From contig NZ_JAHKPH010000010.1 of the NCBI RefSeq assembly GCF_018860385.1, positions 5,773 through 69,772 of the forward strand: a stretch of DNA of 64,000 nucleotides. The letters run 5' to 3'. A model generated the notes under the pieces. The model worked only from the letters and a program-made list of their open reading frames with translations. It searched no databases and had not been told where the DNA came from. The position numbers were made by a program, and so were the translations under genes. This DNA comes from Reinekea forsetii (GTDB taxonomy: Bacteria; Pseudomonadota; Gammaproteobacteria; Pseudomonadales; Natronospirillaceae). Shown in pieces: positions 35,592 through 45,231 of the stretch (position 1 is its first letter; each line of letters begins with the position of its first letter).

Positions 35592-36374
35592 ATGTTGAAG
35601 GTATTGGCGGTAATATCGCCGTCAAAAAAGCTGGATTTTGAGCAAGAGAGTCCTATTGATCACTCCACTCAGTACCGTTTTTCAAAACAAGCACAAACAT
35701 TGATCGAAGAATTAAAAAACCGCACACCTGAAGATATTAAAAAACTGATGAAACTCAGTGATAATCTGGCGCATTTAAATGTTCAGCGCTATCAAGATTG
35801 GTCTGCGAAGATGACTAAATCAAACAGTAAGCAGGCATTGTTTGCATTTACAGGAGATGTCTACACTGGGTTGAGTGCACAATCGTTAGAAGAACCGCAA
35901 ATACTGAAAGCACAACAAAGTGTTAGAATACTTTCTGGTCTTTATGGGCTACTTCGCCCTTTAGATAGAATACAACCTTACCGCCTAGAAATGGGCACTC
36001 GGTTGAAAGTGGGTGAAGCTAAAAACTTATATGGGTTTTGGGGCTCACAATTGACTCAAAAATTGAATGAGGACATTAGTGAGACTGAAGCCGACTTAGT
36101 ATTGAATTTAGCTTCTCAAGAATATTTTGGTGCCATACAAAAACAAAATATTAATGCCCGAGTGGTGACACCTATTTTTAAAGATAAAAAGAACGGTGAG
36201 TATAAGATTATTTCCTTTTTCGCAAAAAAAGCGAGAGGTTCTATGGTCAGGTATATACTTGATCGCCCCATTAAGTCTATAAATGATGTGAAGTCATTTA
36301 ACTACGATGGCTATCGTTACTGTGAAGAACGTTCCGCCAATGACGAATGGGTTTTTATTCGCGATGAACAATAA
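35592..36374 (+). CDS. yaaA: Peroxide stress protein YaaA
   Basis: A YaaA/DUF328 protein that in E. coli limits free iron and DNA damage during peroxide stress. It has 260 aa from ATG 35592, which has an AGGCGAG site and matches the family N-terminus (LAVISPSKKLDFE). An upstream ATG at 35535 overlaps the divergent gene. Conserved segments LSDNLAHLNVQRY and FTGDVYTGL are present. Confidence 0.92.
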   Translation: MLKVLAVISPSKKLDFEQESPIDHSTQYRFSKQAQTLIEELKNRTPEDIKKLMKLSDNLAHLNVQRYQDWSAKMTKSNSKQALFAFTGDVYTGLSAQSLEEPQILKAQQSVRILSGLYGLLRPLDRIQPYRLEMGTRLKVGEAKNLYGFWGSQLTQKLNEDISETEADLVLNLASQEYFGAIQKQNINARVVTPIFKDKKNGEYKIISFFAKKARGSMVRYILDRPIKSINDVKSFNYDGYRYCEERSANDEWVFIRDEQ

Positions 36375-36386
36375 TAAGGCAACATT

Positions 36387-36974
36387 ATGAAAAAAAATAA
36401 CCACCTGTTTTTAAAAAACTTTCTGTTCGTTTGCGCAACATTGATAACGGTAGGCTGCGCACAATTATCTCCTCAACAGGTTGCATTTACACCAGCAATT
36501 GAAGCTGAAGGCTTAATCAGTGGTACTGGTACGTTGAGTTTAAAGGCGACGGATATACGTCCATCGAACGTTATCGGCGTCCGAGGAGGCGCATATACTT
36601 CAACAAGTACGATAACACCGAAAACGCCATTGACGACGGTAGTGGAATCAATTGCACGACAAATATTAGAGCGTGGTGGTTTTATGCTGACAGACTCATT
36701 GCCGGATCAAGCCCTTGAAATTCAAATAAAAGAGCTTAGTTTTGAAACGACCGATCAAAAAGCCAGTATAAAGCGCAATACAGCGGTAGCAGCGATATCT
36801 GTGGTGGTTGAGAAAGGCAGTGTTACCTACAAGAATAACTACAAGACGACTCAATATATCGAAACCCTTGGGTACCCAAGTGAAGCGGAAAATGAGGCTC
36901 TATTGAATGATGTATTTGATTCTGTGTTAGAACGTATGTTTCGTGATCCAAAGTTAGAATCTTTTTTACAATAA
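36387..36974 (+). CDS. yajG: YajG family lipoprotein
   Basis: A 195-aa lipoprotein with a signal peptide and lipobox TVGC (Cys at about 24). The remaining domain resembles YajG, of unknown function (VVESIARQILERGGFML). It is 12 bp behind yaaA and probably cotranscribed. Confidence 0.75.
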   Translation: MKKNNHLFLKNFLFVCATLITVGCAQLSPQQVAFTPAIEAEGLISGTGTLSLKATDIRPSNVIGVRGGAYTSTSTITPKTPLTTVVESIARQILERGGFMLTDSLPDQALEIQIKELSFETTDQKASIKRNTAVAAISVVVEKGSVTYKNNYKTTQYIETLGYPSEAENEALLNDVFDSVLERMFRDPKLESFLQ

Positions 36975-37033
36975 CAACCAAAAACCTGCACTGGGAAATT
37001 AAGTGTGGTCAATTAGCCAAATAAGGAAACCCT

Positions 37034-37435
37034 ATGATATACCCAATGTTCGCCATGATTATGCTGACTTTTTTTATTGGTCTTTATACTTTTTATGTGC
37101 GAGTACAAAGTGTGCGTCGACGAGAAGTTAACTACCGGGCTTATTTGCTTATGAAATCTGAGCAGTTCCCTGAACAGGTTCAAAAAGCAGGTCGCAGTTT
37201 TAATAACCAGTTTGAAATTCCGATGTTGTTCTATGTGGTTTGCTTAGCGTTTTTGGCGCTCGATATTAACTCTGAGTTTGCATTGGTGATGGCTTGGGTG
37301 TTTTTTGGATTAAGAGTTGTCCATGCTGGAATACACTTAACGTATAATCATTTAATGCATCGATTCAGTGTTTTTTGGATGTCTGCATTAGCGGCTTTGG
37401 CGATGTGGATTAACCTAGTTTTGAATATTGCATAG
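37034..37435 (+). CDS. MAPEG family membrane protein
   Basis: A 133-aa protein with about four membrane helices. The MAPEG signature is visible as NNQFEIPMLFYV and the later RVVHAGIHLTYNHL. Eukaryotic members are glutathione transferases or eicosanoid enzymes; bacterial members are mostly uncharacterised. Confidence 0.85.
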   Translation: MIYPMFAMIMLTFFIGLYTFYVRVQSVRRREVNYRAYLLMKSEQFPEQVQKAGRSFNNQFEIPMLFYVVCLAFLALDINSEFALVMAWVFFGLRVVHAGIHLTYNHLMHRFSVFWMSALAALAMWINLVLNIA

Positions 37436-37479
37436 TGTAGCAGGGTGCACTCGTGAGGAGTGCGCCCATCAAAATCTAC

Positions 37480-38385
37480 TTATACATCGTCTAAATTATG
37501 TTCAATAAAATAATTGGCCATAAAATCTACAAAGGCGCGACTTTTCGCTGATAGGTATCGGTTTTCAGGGTATACAACATGAATAGTTCTGGTCGGAATA
37601 TTCACTTCTGGCAGCAAGTTTACTAATTTACCAGATTCAATGTGTTCTCTGATCATGTAGTAAGGCAAAGCCGATATACCCATGTCATTCAATGTCGCTT
37701 CGCACAACGCGTCTAAATCATTTACGGTGAATCGTCGATCTTTGTTGATCAGGGCGGCTTCTTTCAAAAAGCGCTTGATCCAACGGGGTTCGGCGAAATC
37801 AATGCCAGAGACCATCAGTATGTAGTGGTTGGTCAGCTCTTGAAGGGTTTCTGGACGACCATGTTTGTCTAAATATTCTTTAGAAGCAACAATGATTACC
37901 TTTTGGCGTGCAACAGGGCGCGCAACGAGCCGGCTGTCTTGTAATGAGCCAAGGTGAATGGCTAAGTCTATACCTTCACGAACCAGATCCATGCCTTTAT
38001 CGGCCAAGGTTAAGTCGAAATTTACATCCGGGTATTGTTCTAGAAACTTAGCGAAAATTTTCATCAACATAGCGCGGCCGAACGTCGGCGTTGCAGATAT
38101 CTTTAAGGTACCCCGAGGACTGGTTTCTAAATCTTTTACCATGTGCTCAGCTTCTTCTAGGTCTTCCAATAACCGGCTACAACGATTAAAAAACAATTGT
38201 CCGGCTTCAGTTGGGCTGACAGACCGCGTTGTTCGATTAAGTAAGCGAACGCCTAAACGATCTTCCAGTAAACTGATTTGTTTACTGACGGCGGAAGGGG
38301 TGAGGCCTAGCTGGTGAGCTGCGTTGGTAAAGTTATTTGCTTTAACCACAGTGGTAAAAATAATGAGTGAGTCCAATCGAGCCAT
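37480..38385 (-). CDS. LysR family transcriptional regulator
   Basis: A 301-aa LTTR. The N-terminal winged helix-turn-helix (about 1-60; FTNAAHQLGLTPSAVSKQISLLEDRLGVRLLNR) is followed by a periplasmic-binding-like effector domain. It resembles the CrgA/DsdC-type group. The usual divergent target would lie beyond 38749, but that gene has a clear sigma-28 promoter, so the target is unclear. Confidence 0.93.
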   Translation of the reverse strand: MARLDSLIIFTTVVKANNFTNAAHQLGLTPSAVSKQISLLEDRLGVRLLNRTTRSVSPTEAGQLFFNRCSRLLEDLEEAEHMVKDLETSPRGTLKISATPTFGRAMLMKIFAKFLEQYPDVNFDLTLADKGMDLVREGIDLAIHLGSLQDSRLVARPVARQKVIIVASKEYLDKHGRPETLQELTNHYILMVSGIDFAEPRWIKRFLKEAALINKDRRFTVNDLDALCEATLNDMGISALPYYMIREHIESGKLVNLLPEVNIPTRTIHVVYPENRYLSAKSRAFVDFMANYFIEHNLDDV

Positions 38386-38748
38386 AGAAACATCCAGTGA
38401 TTTGATGAAGATCGCACAATCTTATAGGCACTTAAATGAATAATCCATATTTATCTATGAAAATAATTTGAAAGTGATTTAGAGTGCTGATTTGAGCATA
38501 TTTAGCTGTATTTAGCTCCATATTAATAGAATATCGGCCAAAATTTATACGTTTAAGGCGGGTGAATCGACAGAAGAATCAGTAAATATTCGAATTCTAT
38601 TGAATTTATAGAGTAATTCATGACCGCTTTAACTTTTGAAACTTACAAACAGTTACCAAGTGTTTTTAAAGTTATTATGAGATTGGCCGATACCTCGAAG
38701 GTAAGGTTATACCTGTACTAGGTATAACATTGGTTAGAGGGATTCCCT
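38386..38748. other. Intergenic region between LysR gene and DUF5610 gene
   Basis: A 363-bp AT-rich region. It holds the sigma-28 promoter at 38667-38693 and a direct repeat TATTTAGCT at 38499-38507 and 38509-38517. I see no convincing gene. A 33-codon ORF from ATG 38620 overlaps the sigma-28 promoter and looks accidental. Confidence 0.6.
38667..38693 (+). promoter_or_regulatory. Sigma-28 (FliA) promoter of the DUF5610 gene
   Basis: TAAAGTTA (38667-38674), 11 bp, then GCCGATAC (38686-38693). This is one mismatch from FliA consensus in each half. Transcription would start near 38700, about 49 bp before the ATG at 38749. Confidence 0.85.
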
Positions 38749-39813
38749 ATGCACCACCCAATATCAGGCTATTCCGGTACTACGGTGAATTACGACCGTC
38801 CAAATCGAGATCAACGCGCAGAAGCAGCGAACCGTATGCTCGATAAAAACCCGATTTCTGTAAATCAAGCTCAAGAAGCCGAAACCGTTGAAGCACCATC
38901 AAAAGCGATCAATTTTGATGTGGATGCTTTAGTTGACCAGATTTGGGGGTTTGCCCAACAACGAATTTCAGATGCGAAAGCCAATGGAGCATCAGAAGAT
39001 CAGATTGAAAGTATGTTTGAAGCCGCCGAGCAAGGTGTAAAGCAAGGCTTTGGCGAAGCTAAAGAGATCTTAGATGAACTCGGTCAATTAGATGAACCGT
39101 TGACTATGAAAATAGATTCAGCCTTTGGTCAAATAATGGACCGTTTAGATGAACAAGACTTGAGCGTTCCCAGTAATCGATCCGAACCAATCCAAGCACC
39201 TATTCAACGTTCAGCGGCCAGTTCTAATGTTGATCGCCAAATCAATATGTATCAATACGAGCGCCAAACTTTTTCATTAAATTTAACCACCAATGAAGGT
39301 GATAAAATAATGATCCGGTCGGTTGCTGAATCTTCGAGTACATTAGAAGATAAGCGATTTGGGCGTGAATCTTCAACGGTATGGGGCAGCCAGCAGTCTT
39401 CGGGCTTTCAATTGATGATAAAAGGTGACCTAAACGAACAGGAAGCGGCAGATCTTGATGCCTTGTTAGCTCAGGTAAATGAAGTGGCGAATGAATTTTA
39501 TGAAGGCGATTATCAAAAAGCTTTCGATATGGCGACAGAGCTAAACATTGACGGCAGTAGCTTACGCTCCATGGACTTGAATATGAAAGAAGTTGAAGCT
39601 AAGGGTGTTGGCGTTTACGCAGAAGTGGCCGAACAACCCGCTAAAATTCCGGCTGGTTTATCTCCATTGAAAGAGTATGCCGAGAAGCTACTCGCTAGTC
39701 AGGAGCAATGGTTTGAGCAGTTTAACAGCCGAGATGCCTTTATGAAGGTCATTGAAAATCATCCGATGAACCGTGGAGAGTTATTCGATACGCTTTCTTC
39801 ATTACTGTCTTAA
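38749..39813 (+). CDS. DUF5610-like protein, likely FliA regulon member
   Basis: A 354-aa soluble protein with no signal or membrane segment. A mostly disordered polar N-terminus gives way to a conserved-looking C-terminal region (about 165-300; QYERQTFSLNLTTNEGD, AFDMATELNIDGSSL) that I associate with DUF5610. That name is from memory and not certain. Function is unknown. The strong sigma-28 promoter places it with late flagellar/chemotaxis genes. AGAGGGATTCCCT lies upstream of the ATG. Confidence 0.7.
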   Translation: MHHPISGYSGTTVNYDRPNRDQRAEAANRMLDKNPISVNQAQEAETVEAPSKAINFDVDALVDQIWGFAQQRISDAKANGASEDQIESMFEAAEQGVKQGFGEAKEILDELGQLDEPLTMKIDSAFGQIMDRLDEQDLSVPSNRSEPIQAPIQRSAASSNVDRQINMYQYERQTFSLNLTTNEGDKIMIRSVAESSSTLEDKRFGRESSTVWGSQQSSGFQLMIKGDLNEQEAADLDALLAQVNEVANEFYEGDYQKAFDMATELNIDGSSLRSMDLNMKEVEAKGVGVYAEVAEQPAKIPAGLSPLKEYAEKLLASQEQWFEQFNSRDAFMKVIENHPMNRGELFDTLSSLLS

Positions 39814-39878
39814 AAACTCTGAATTTTACACAAATTCCTATAAACTAAGCACCTCATCATTTGATAGGTGCTTTTTTT

Positions 39879-40130
39879 GTGAATCTCTTCTTGTACCATA
39901 CTGCGGGCTGTCACCTTTGTGAATTGGCAGAGCAAGAGCTCTCCAAGTTACCTCTTAAAGATACAGTCGCACTTGTTTTAGTTGATATTGCCGATTCCGA
40001 ACCGTTGATGAAGCAGTATGATGTTAGAATTCCAGTAATAAAGCTTGAGTCAGTCGATAGCGATTTAGGCTGGCCATTTTCATGTGAAGATGTGGTTCAT
40101 TATCTTGCACAAAATAAAATCGAACTGTAG
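39879..40130 (+). CDS. Glutaredoxin-like protein
   Basis: A thioredoxin-fold protein of about 83 aa with an N-terminal CHLC dithiol (YHTAGCHLCELAE) and cis-proline loop VRIPVI, of the glutaredoxin/DUF836 type. GTG 39879 gives the usual short N-terminus; TTG 39861 adds six residues. It is close to the following lipoprotein gene and likely cotranscribed. Confidence 0.8.
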   Translation: MNLFLYHTAGCHLCELAEQELSKLPLKDTVALVLVDIADSEPLMKQYDVRIPVIKLESVDSDLGWPFSCEDVVHYLAQNKIEL

Positions 40131-40145
40131 TAAAGGGTAGTTTAG

Positions 40146-40850
40146 ATGTCTTATAAATCAGTCTGTTTGGGTGCGTTTTTCATGGCATTTTTGGTCGGGT
40201 GCACTTCGATGCCAAAGAAAACGGAAACCATATATGAAGCCTTAGTGGTCGATACCAGCTTACGTAGCGTGGTAAATCAGTGTGCTGCTTTAGGTTCTGA
40301 AGAAAAGAAAATGATTGTAGAGGCACGAAATTCTTGGTGGCAAAGAAATGCGAGCCATGTAATGGCCGCTGATTGGGGCTTGCTCAAGCTCAATTGGGAT
40401 GACGCTCATGCAAATGCACAAAGCCAACGTGCATTGATGAGTATGGCGCTTTTGGAGAATATTCAAGAGGAGTCTAAGCTCGAGAATACTCGTTTAATAA
40501 AAGTCCCTGTCACGACAAAACAGTGCCAAAAACTTGCTGAAAAAATGAGCAAAGGAAAACTCGATTTGGCTCAAAGCAAGGCCGATGAAACCATCCTAAA
40601 AGCCTTGAATGATGATCGAGTCAATGTAGAAGGCCAGGCTCAAGTTGCACAGTCTATAAATAATCGTTATCGAAAATACGGTCGCTCATTATTCGTCGTT
40701 GAAAAAACGCTCCGAGAGGCGGGTTGCAGTAAACCGACCATTTCTTTAATTCGTAACGCATGGCCTATTGAGGTCTTTGATGCAACCTGCAACCAATCGG
40801 AATATCTATTGGTTCAGTGCGATTGGGGACGGTGTGAAATTAAACGCTAA
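40146..40850 (+). CDS. Hypothetical lipoprotein
   Basis: A 234-aa protein with signal peptide and lipobox LVGC (Cys19). The rest is a soluble helical domain with no family I recognise and four further cysteines near the C-terminus (CSKPT, CNQS, CDWGRC). It lies between a glutaredoxin and a CxC-containing membrane-anchored protein, so a redox role is possible. Confidence 0.7.
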   Translation: MSYKSVCLGAFFMAFLVGCTSMPKKTETIYEALVVDTSLRSVVNQCAALGSEEKKMIVEARNSWWQRNASHVMAADWGLLKLNWDDAHANAQSQRALMSMALLENIQEESKLENTRLIKVPVTTKQCQKLAEKMSKGKLDLAQSKADETILKALNDDRVNVEGQAQVAQSINNRYRKYGRSLFVVEKTLREAGCSKPTISLIRNAWPIEVFDATCNQSEYLLVQCDWGRCEIKR

Positions 40851-41400
40851 GTCATCGGTAAGTTTAACAAATAGCCTTACTTATCGATGGATCGCTGTTG
40901 CCATTTTTGTGTTTGTACTACTGACGGCAACAGCAATTTGGTTCCAAAGAACCTATGTTGGATGGTTAATAGAATCGGTACCAGAGCCGAACTCTTACTT
41001 GCATTCTTGGCAAACGACTATTGATCGGAATGAAACCATTCAACATCCCGCCGTTATTCACCTCTTGCCGGATCATTGTTTATGCACTTTATTAACAATG
41101 GGTCATGCTACAAACATTTCTCGAATGGCTGAACAAAATGGATTTAATATCGTGCAGGTCGGCACACATCATAAAGGTCTAGGGAAATCTGTTGAACTGG
41201 AGAGCCCAAAGCTATCCCCAACAATTGCCATTACCGATGCAAATGGTCAAATTAAATATCTAGGTGCCTACAGCGAGGGTGTCCGATGTACCAATGCAAA
41301 CAGTATGGTCGATACATTCTTGGAGGGCGTTTCACACCTTCCAAGCGCCACGATAGTAGGCTTAGATGTAAAAGTTTGTCGTTGCCAGCTGAATCCTTAA
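40834..41400 (+). CDS. Membrane-anchored thioredoxin-like protein (possibly DUF6436)
   Basis: About 188 aa from GTG 40834; ATG 40780 inside the previous gene is the alternative. One N-terminal membrane helix (WIAVAIFVFVLLTATAIWF) is followed by a periplasmic domain. That domain has CLCTLL in a thioredoxin-like position and a C-terminal CRC. The assignment to DUF6436 is tentative. The overlap with the lipoprotein gene suggests coupled expression. Confidence 0.6.
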   Translation: MKLNAKSSVSLTNSLTYRWIAVAIFVFVLLTATAIWFQRTYVGWLIESVPEPNSYLHSWQTTIDRNETIQHPAVIHLLPDHCLCTLLTMGHATNISRMAEQNGFNIVQVGTHHKGLGKSVELESPKLSPTIAITDANGQIKYLGAYSEGVRCTNANSMVDTFLEGVSHLPSATIVGLDVKVCRCQLNP

Positions 41401-41481
41401 GGCATATTGAAATATATTGACTACACTGAAGAACATGGATTGCTGTTGCAGTTATATGGTTTTTTTACACGGAGTCTCACC

Positions 41482-42411
41482 ATGTCAGATATGCTAAAAA
41501 ACGTCGATAGCCGGACGAATTTAGTCGGCCAAAATAGGCTAGAGTTATTGATGTTTCGCTTAAACGGGCGTCAAGTGTATGCAATCAACGTATTTAAAGT
41601 GCAAGAAGTGCTTACGCTTCCTAAGCTAACGCTTTTGCCGCAGCGTCACCCTGCTGTTATTGGTGTCGTGTATCTAAGAGGTCGGTCAATCCCTGTGATT
41701 GATTTAAGTGCAGCGATTGGCTTAAGCCCTGTGCGTCATGGCGAAGAATCCACCATTATTGTGTCCGAATATAACTCGACCGTTCAGGCGTTTTTAGTTG
41801 GCGAAGTCGATAGAATTGTGAATATGAATTGGGATGAAATTCAGCCACCGCCTTCTGGTGCAGGAAAATACCATTACCTTACGGCCATTACACAACTCGA
41901 TAAGGCCATTATCGAGATTATTGATGTAGAAAAAGTGCTTTCTGAAATATCACCGCTTAAAACAGAGCTGCCTGAGCATATTATGGGCGAAGACTTTGTC
42001 GCCAAGACGCAAGGGCGAGAGATCTTGATGGTTGATGATTCCTTAACGGCTCACGCACAAGCTCGGGCAACGTTTGAGAGCTTGGGTTTGAAAGTATATC
42101 AAGCGATGGATGGTATCGAAGGCTTAGACATTCTTAGGAAGCTTGACTCAGAAACGAATGGTCCGCTTCATGAGCGGTTATTAATGGTCGTAACAGATGC
42201 TGAAATGCCTCGAATGGATGGCTATCGGCTGACTACAGAGATACGTTCAGATCCTAGCTTAAAAGACTTATATGTCATTTTGCATACGTCCTTAAGTGGT
42301 GCATTCAATGAGGCGATGGTCGAAAAAGTCGGCTGCAATGCTTTTCTGTCTAAGTTTAAAGCGGAAGAGTTAGCCAACGCGGTTAAAAATCGAGTTAACG
42401 AATTAGACTAA
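41482..42411 (+). CDS. cheV: Chemotaxis protein CheV
   Basis: A scaffold with an N-terminal CheW-like domain (about 10-165) and a C-terminal receiver (about 185-305) with phospho-acceptor in VVTDAEMPRMDG. It couples receptors to CheA and may act as a phosphate sink. ATG 41482 has GGAG 8 nt upstream and matches the family start (SDMLKNVDSRTNLVGQNR). The frame is open to 41407 without support. No clear sigma-28 motif precedes it. Confidence 0.93.
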   Translation: MSDMLKNVDSRTNLVGQNRLELLMFRLNGRQVYAINVFKVQEVLTLPKLTLLPQRHPAVIGVVYLRGRSIPVIDLSAAIGLSPVRHGEESTIIVSEYNSTVQAFLVGEVDRIVNMNWDEIQPPPSGAGKYHYLTAITQLDKAIIEIIDVEKVLSEISPLKTELPEHIMGEDFVAKTQGREILMVDDSLTAHAQARATFESLGLKVYQAMDGIEGLDILRKLDSETNGPLHERLLMVVTDAEMPRMDGYRLTTEIRSDPSLKDLYVILHTSLSGAFNEAMVEKVGCNAFLSKFKAEELANAVKNRVNELD

Positions 42412-42453
42412 TTTAGGTAGTATGGCTGTCGTCGTTTACAAAAGGTAACAGCC

Positions 42454-43245
42454 ATGGTCACAAGCGTAATAGATGAACTCTATATTTATCCTATTAAATC
42501 TTTACCTGGCCTGTCGGTAGATGAATTACATTTTGGGTCTTTAGGCGTTAAAAACGACCGCGAGTTTGTTTTAGTCAATGCCCAAGGTCGGTTTATATCA
42601 CAACGTTCCCACCCAGCTCTAGCGGCTTTTCATTTGTCCGATAATCACAGTACTTGGCAGGTTTGCTCATTAAATAAGAACTGTGTTGAAATTCCAAAAC
42701 ATTCCTATACCGATAAAGCCATGGCTATATCCGTTTGGAAGGATCAAGCCACGGCTTATGAGGTTGATCCTTTGATTTCTCGATGGTTTAGTGAGCAGTT
42801 AGATGAAAAGGTTCACCTGGTTCGCTTTGATGAGTTAGGCAGCCGCAAAGTTGAGAAGGGAGGCTTTCAGGGGCATTTTGCATTCGCTGATGGGTTTCCG
42901 TTGCTGGTTTGTAACTCGAACTCTTTAAGCGAAATAAATCAAAACGCCCCTAGTGTTTTATCGATGCAACGTTTTCGCCCCAATATCGTGTTGGCGATGC
43001 CTGAAAATGAAGAATATAAGGCTCGTACGCTTTCTTTCGAACAGGGTGGTGAACTGAAATTAGTTGAACCTTGTGTACGTTGTAATGTTCCTGCGATAAA
43101 CCCAGAAACGACCGTCTTTGAAAAGCCTATTCATGAGTATTTGAAGGCTGCAATTAATCGCGAGGGAAAGCCCGTGTTTGGAATGAATGCCATCATTCAT
43201 CAACTGCGAACAATACGAAAAGGCGAACAATGCACCATTGAATAA
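42454..43245 (+). CDS. MOSC domain protein, YcbX-like
   Basis: A 263-aa protein with an N-terminal MOSC beta-barrel (LYIYPIKSLPGLSVDE) and a MOSC domain containing the cofactor-binding cysteine in EPCVRCNVPAINPET. Relatives such as YcbX use molybdenum cofactor to reduce N-hydroxylated compounds. It lacks the C-terminal ferredoxin domain of E. coli YcbX. Confidence 0.85.
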   Translation: MVTSVIDELYIYPIKSLPGLSVDELHFGSLGVKNDREFVLVNAQGRFISQRSHPALAAFHLSDNHSTWQVCSLNKNCVEIPKHSYTDKAMAISVWKDQATAYEVDPLISRWFSEQLDEKVHLVRFDELGSRKVEKGGFQGHFAFADGFPLLVCNSNSLSEINQNAPSVLSMQRFRPNIVLAMPENEEYKARTLSFEQGGELKLVEPCVRCNVPAINPETTVFEKPIHEYLKAAINREGKPVFGMNAIIHQLRTIRKGEQCTIE

Positions 43246-43267
43246 TGCGGGCATTCAGTTAACCGAG

Positions 43268-45157
43268 CTATTGCAAAGAGGCTATACCTGAGTTTGGTTG
43301 AGTCCACTGATTCATTTGCCAGACATTTCCCGTACGCAAAGCATACACTTGGCTGTAAACCAAAACAGACTTCACATAATTCCGAGTTTCATCGAAAGGA
43401 ATGGACTCTATCCAAATAGAAATATCCCCAGTATAACTTTTTTTCCATGCGATCACTCGGCTTGGTCCGGCATTGTATGCCGCGGTGGCGTAAACAGGGT
43501 GGTCAAAGCGAGAAAGCAACTCACTTAAATAGTGGCTTCCCAATGCAATGTTGGTTAACGGGTCATCTAGGTCTTCTGTGCTGGTATAGTCTACATCGTA
43601 TTTTTTTGCGGTAACTTTAGCTGTCGCTGGCATTAGCTGCATTAGGCCACGTGCACCGACTGGACTTCTAGCGGCTTGCATATAGCGACTTTCTTGACGA
43701 ATGACACCGTAGATCCAGAAGCTAGGAATGTCGAGTAATTGAGCGTGGTAATCAATAATCGGATCGAATGCTAAGGGGTAGCGTAAATGGATTAAGTCGT
43801 ATCGTCTGCTCCAGCCAGCCGCTTGCGATGCCTTACTGTACCAACCCGATTCTAGCGCGAGTTCAGCGGCATCATGTTGAGTCTGGTCATCTTTATTTCT
43901 AAGCCACAGGTTCCATTCAACTTGTGCTCGTTCTATTTCACCTAACTTGAATAACGCTAAGGCTCTCACCATCGCTGGCTCATTTCTGACTCTATCGGCG
44001 TTGGCGTTTGGGTAAGGCGTATGGTTAGCCAGTTGGGTCGGCTGGTTTAATACCCCTGCAGCTAGGTAGCCATAGTAGCTGCGCTTCTTACTTAACTGAT
44101 GCAGTGGGTTGGTCGTTTCATCAGCAACGCCACTGTGCAACATGGCATAACCTAACCAATACTCCCATTGATCTGAATGTTTAAGGGTATCTGAGAGTTC
44201 AGAATACATTTGAATGACCGAAGAAAATTGCTTTTTGCTCAACGCAATTTGCAATCGCCAATGTTGGACCGTTTCATCTGATCGGCTAGGGTCTGCAATC
44301 GTTAACCAATAGTGGGCCTCAGGCAAGCCTTGTTTTGCCATCGCTACCCCTAAGTATTTAGAGGCCTTTTTAATTTGCTCGGGTGAAAATTTAGGTGTTG
44401 ATTTGACCAGCGTAAGCCAAAGGTTGGAAGCAGATTTCGGGTCTTTAAAAGCCATACGATTAACGGAGGCGAGGGCAAGCTCACGCATGGCTTCGCTATT
44501 AGGATTATAATTTTTGCTGATTATGCTTTTAGGGTCTTGATACACCTTTGCTAAGAAGGTGCCTTGTTCAAAGCTTTCAGCGGTTGGATATAATTTATTA
44601 AGATAGCGCAACAGGCTTCCATTTCGTTGGTAAAAAGCCAATAACTGCCTTTGCCAAATTAAGTTTTCCTGATTAGGTTGCAGTGCAAGCCAAGACAATA
44701 AAAAAGGGTCGCAATGGTCTGGCCGTGATGTTCCGCTCATCCATAAGTTAGCAATTTCTTCTTGAGACACTTTTTTGCCAAGAGTTTGTTGAGCTGCAAA
44801 ATAGTGGCATTTTTGTTCGGCCGACGTAGCGCTCGCAAATTCAGAAAACGTGAGGCGTGCATCATTTCTGCGAATAATTTCTTTTTGCCAAATGGGTTTT
44901 AACAGCCAATAGGCGGCCTGATTATTTGGGTCACTGCGAAAACTCTTAATTTGTTTGTAACTTACGTTTTCAATGTTTTTTTCAAACCAAAGGCCTAATA
45001 AGTGCGGATATAAAGGGTCGTTTTTTAAGCGTGCTAATTCAGCTTTATTCAATTCGCCAGAGAATATTTTAGATTTTAACTCTTCATACGAGGCGTTTGA
45101 AAAGGCACTGAAAAGGACTGTTGAACAAAAAACAAACAAACGAATAGCATTTAACAT
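43268..45157 (-). CDS. slt: Soluble lytic murein transglycosylase
   Basis: A periplasmic enzyme that cleaves peptidoglycan glycan strands to 1,6-anhydro products. Its 629 aa have a signal peptide (to about 22, FSAFSNA), a long helical superhelix, and a C-terminal SLT domain with catalytic E489 (GVIRQESRYM) followed by GARGLMQLMPATA and AYNAGPSRV. The size fits Slt70. Confidence 0.94.
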   Translation of the reverse strand: MLNAIRLFVFCSTVLFSAFSNASYEELKSKIFSGELNKAELARLKNDPLYPHLLGLWFEKNIENVSYKQIKSFRSDPNNQAAYWLLKPIWQKEIIRRNDARLTFSEFASATSAEQKCHYFAAQQTLGKKVSQEEIANLWMSGTSRPDHCDPFLLSWLALQPNQENLIWQRQLLAFYQRNGSLLRYLNKLYPTAESFEQGTFLAKVYQDPKSIISKNYNPNSEAMRELALASVNRMAFKDPKSASNLWLTLVKSTPKFSPEQIKKASKYLGVAMAKQGLPEAHYWLTIADPSRSDETVQHWRLQIALSKKQFSSVIQMYSELSDTLKHSDQWEYWLGYAMLHSGVADETTNPLHQLSKKRSYYGYLAAGVLNQPTQLANHTPYPNANADRVRNEPAMVRALALFKLGEIERAQVEWNLWLRNKDDQTQHDAAELALESGWYSKASQAAGWSRRYDLIHLRYPLAFDPIIDYHAQLLDIPSFWIYGVIRQESRYMQAARSPVGARGLMQLMPATAKVTAKKYDVDYTSTEDLDDPLTNIALGSHYLSELLSRFDHPVYATAAYNAGPSRVIAWKKSYTGDISIWIESIPFDETRNYVKSVLVYSQVYALRTGNVWQMNQWTQPNSGIASLQ

Positions 45158-45231
45158 GATGACACAGCAAACTTAACCATAATATAGGTTAAGGCTAATC
45201 GGTTTAAGGGAAAATACAAGCGCTTAATAAA

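Noticed and set aside
38620-38721. 33-codon ORF upstream of the DUF5610 gene
   Set aside because: It spans the sigma-28 promoter, has only a weak ribosome site and no recognisable sequence.
41440-41460. Sigma-54-like motif before cheV
   Set aside because: GG and GC are one base too close together, which normally abolishes sigma-54 recognition.
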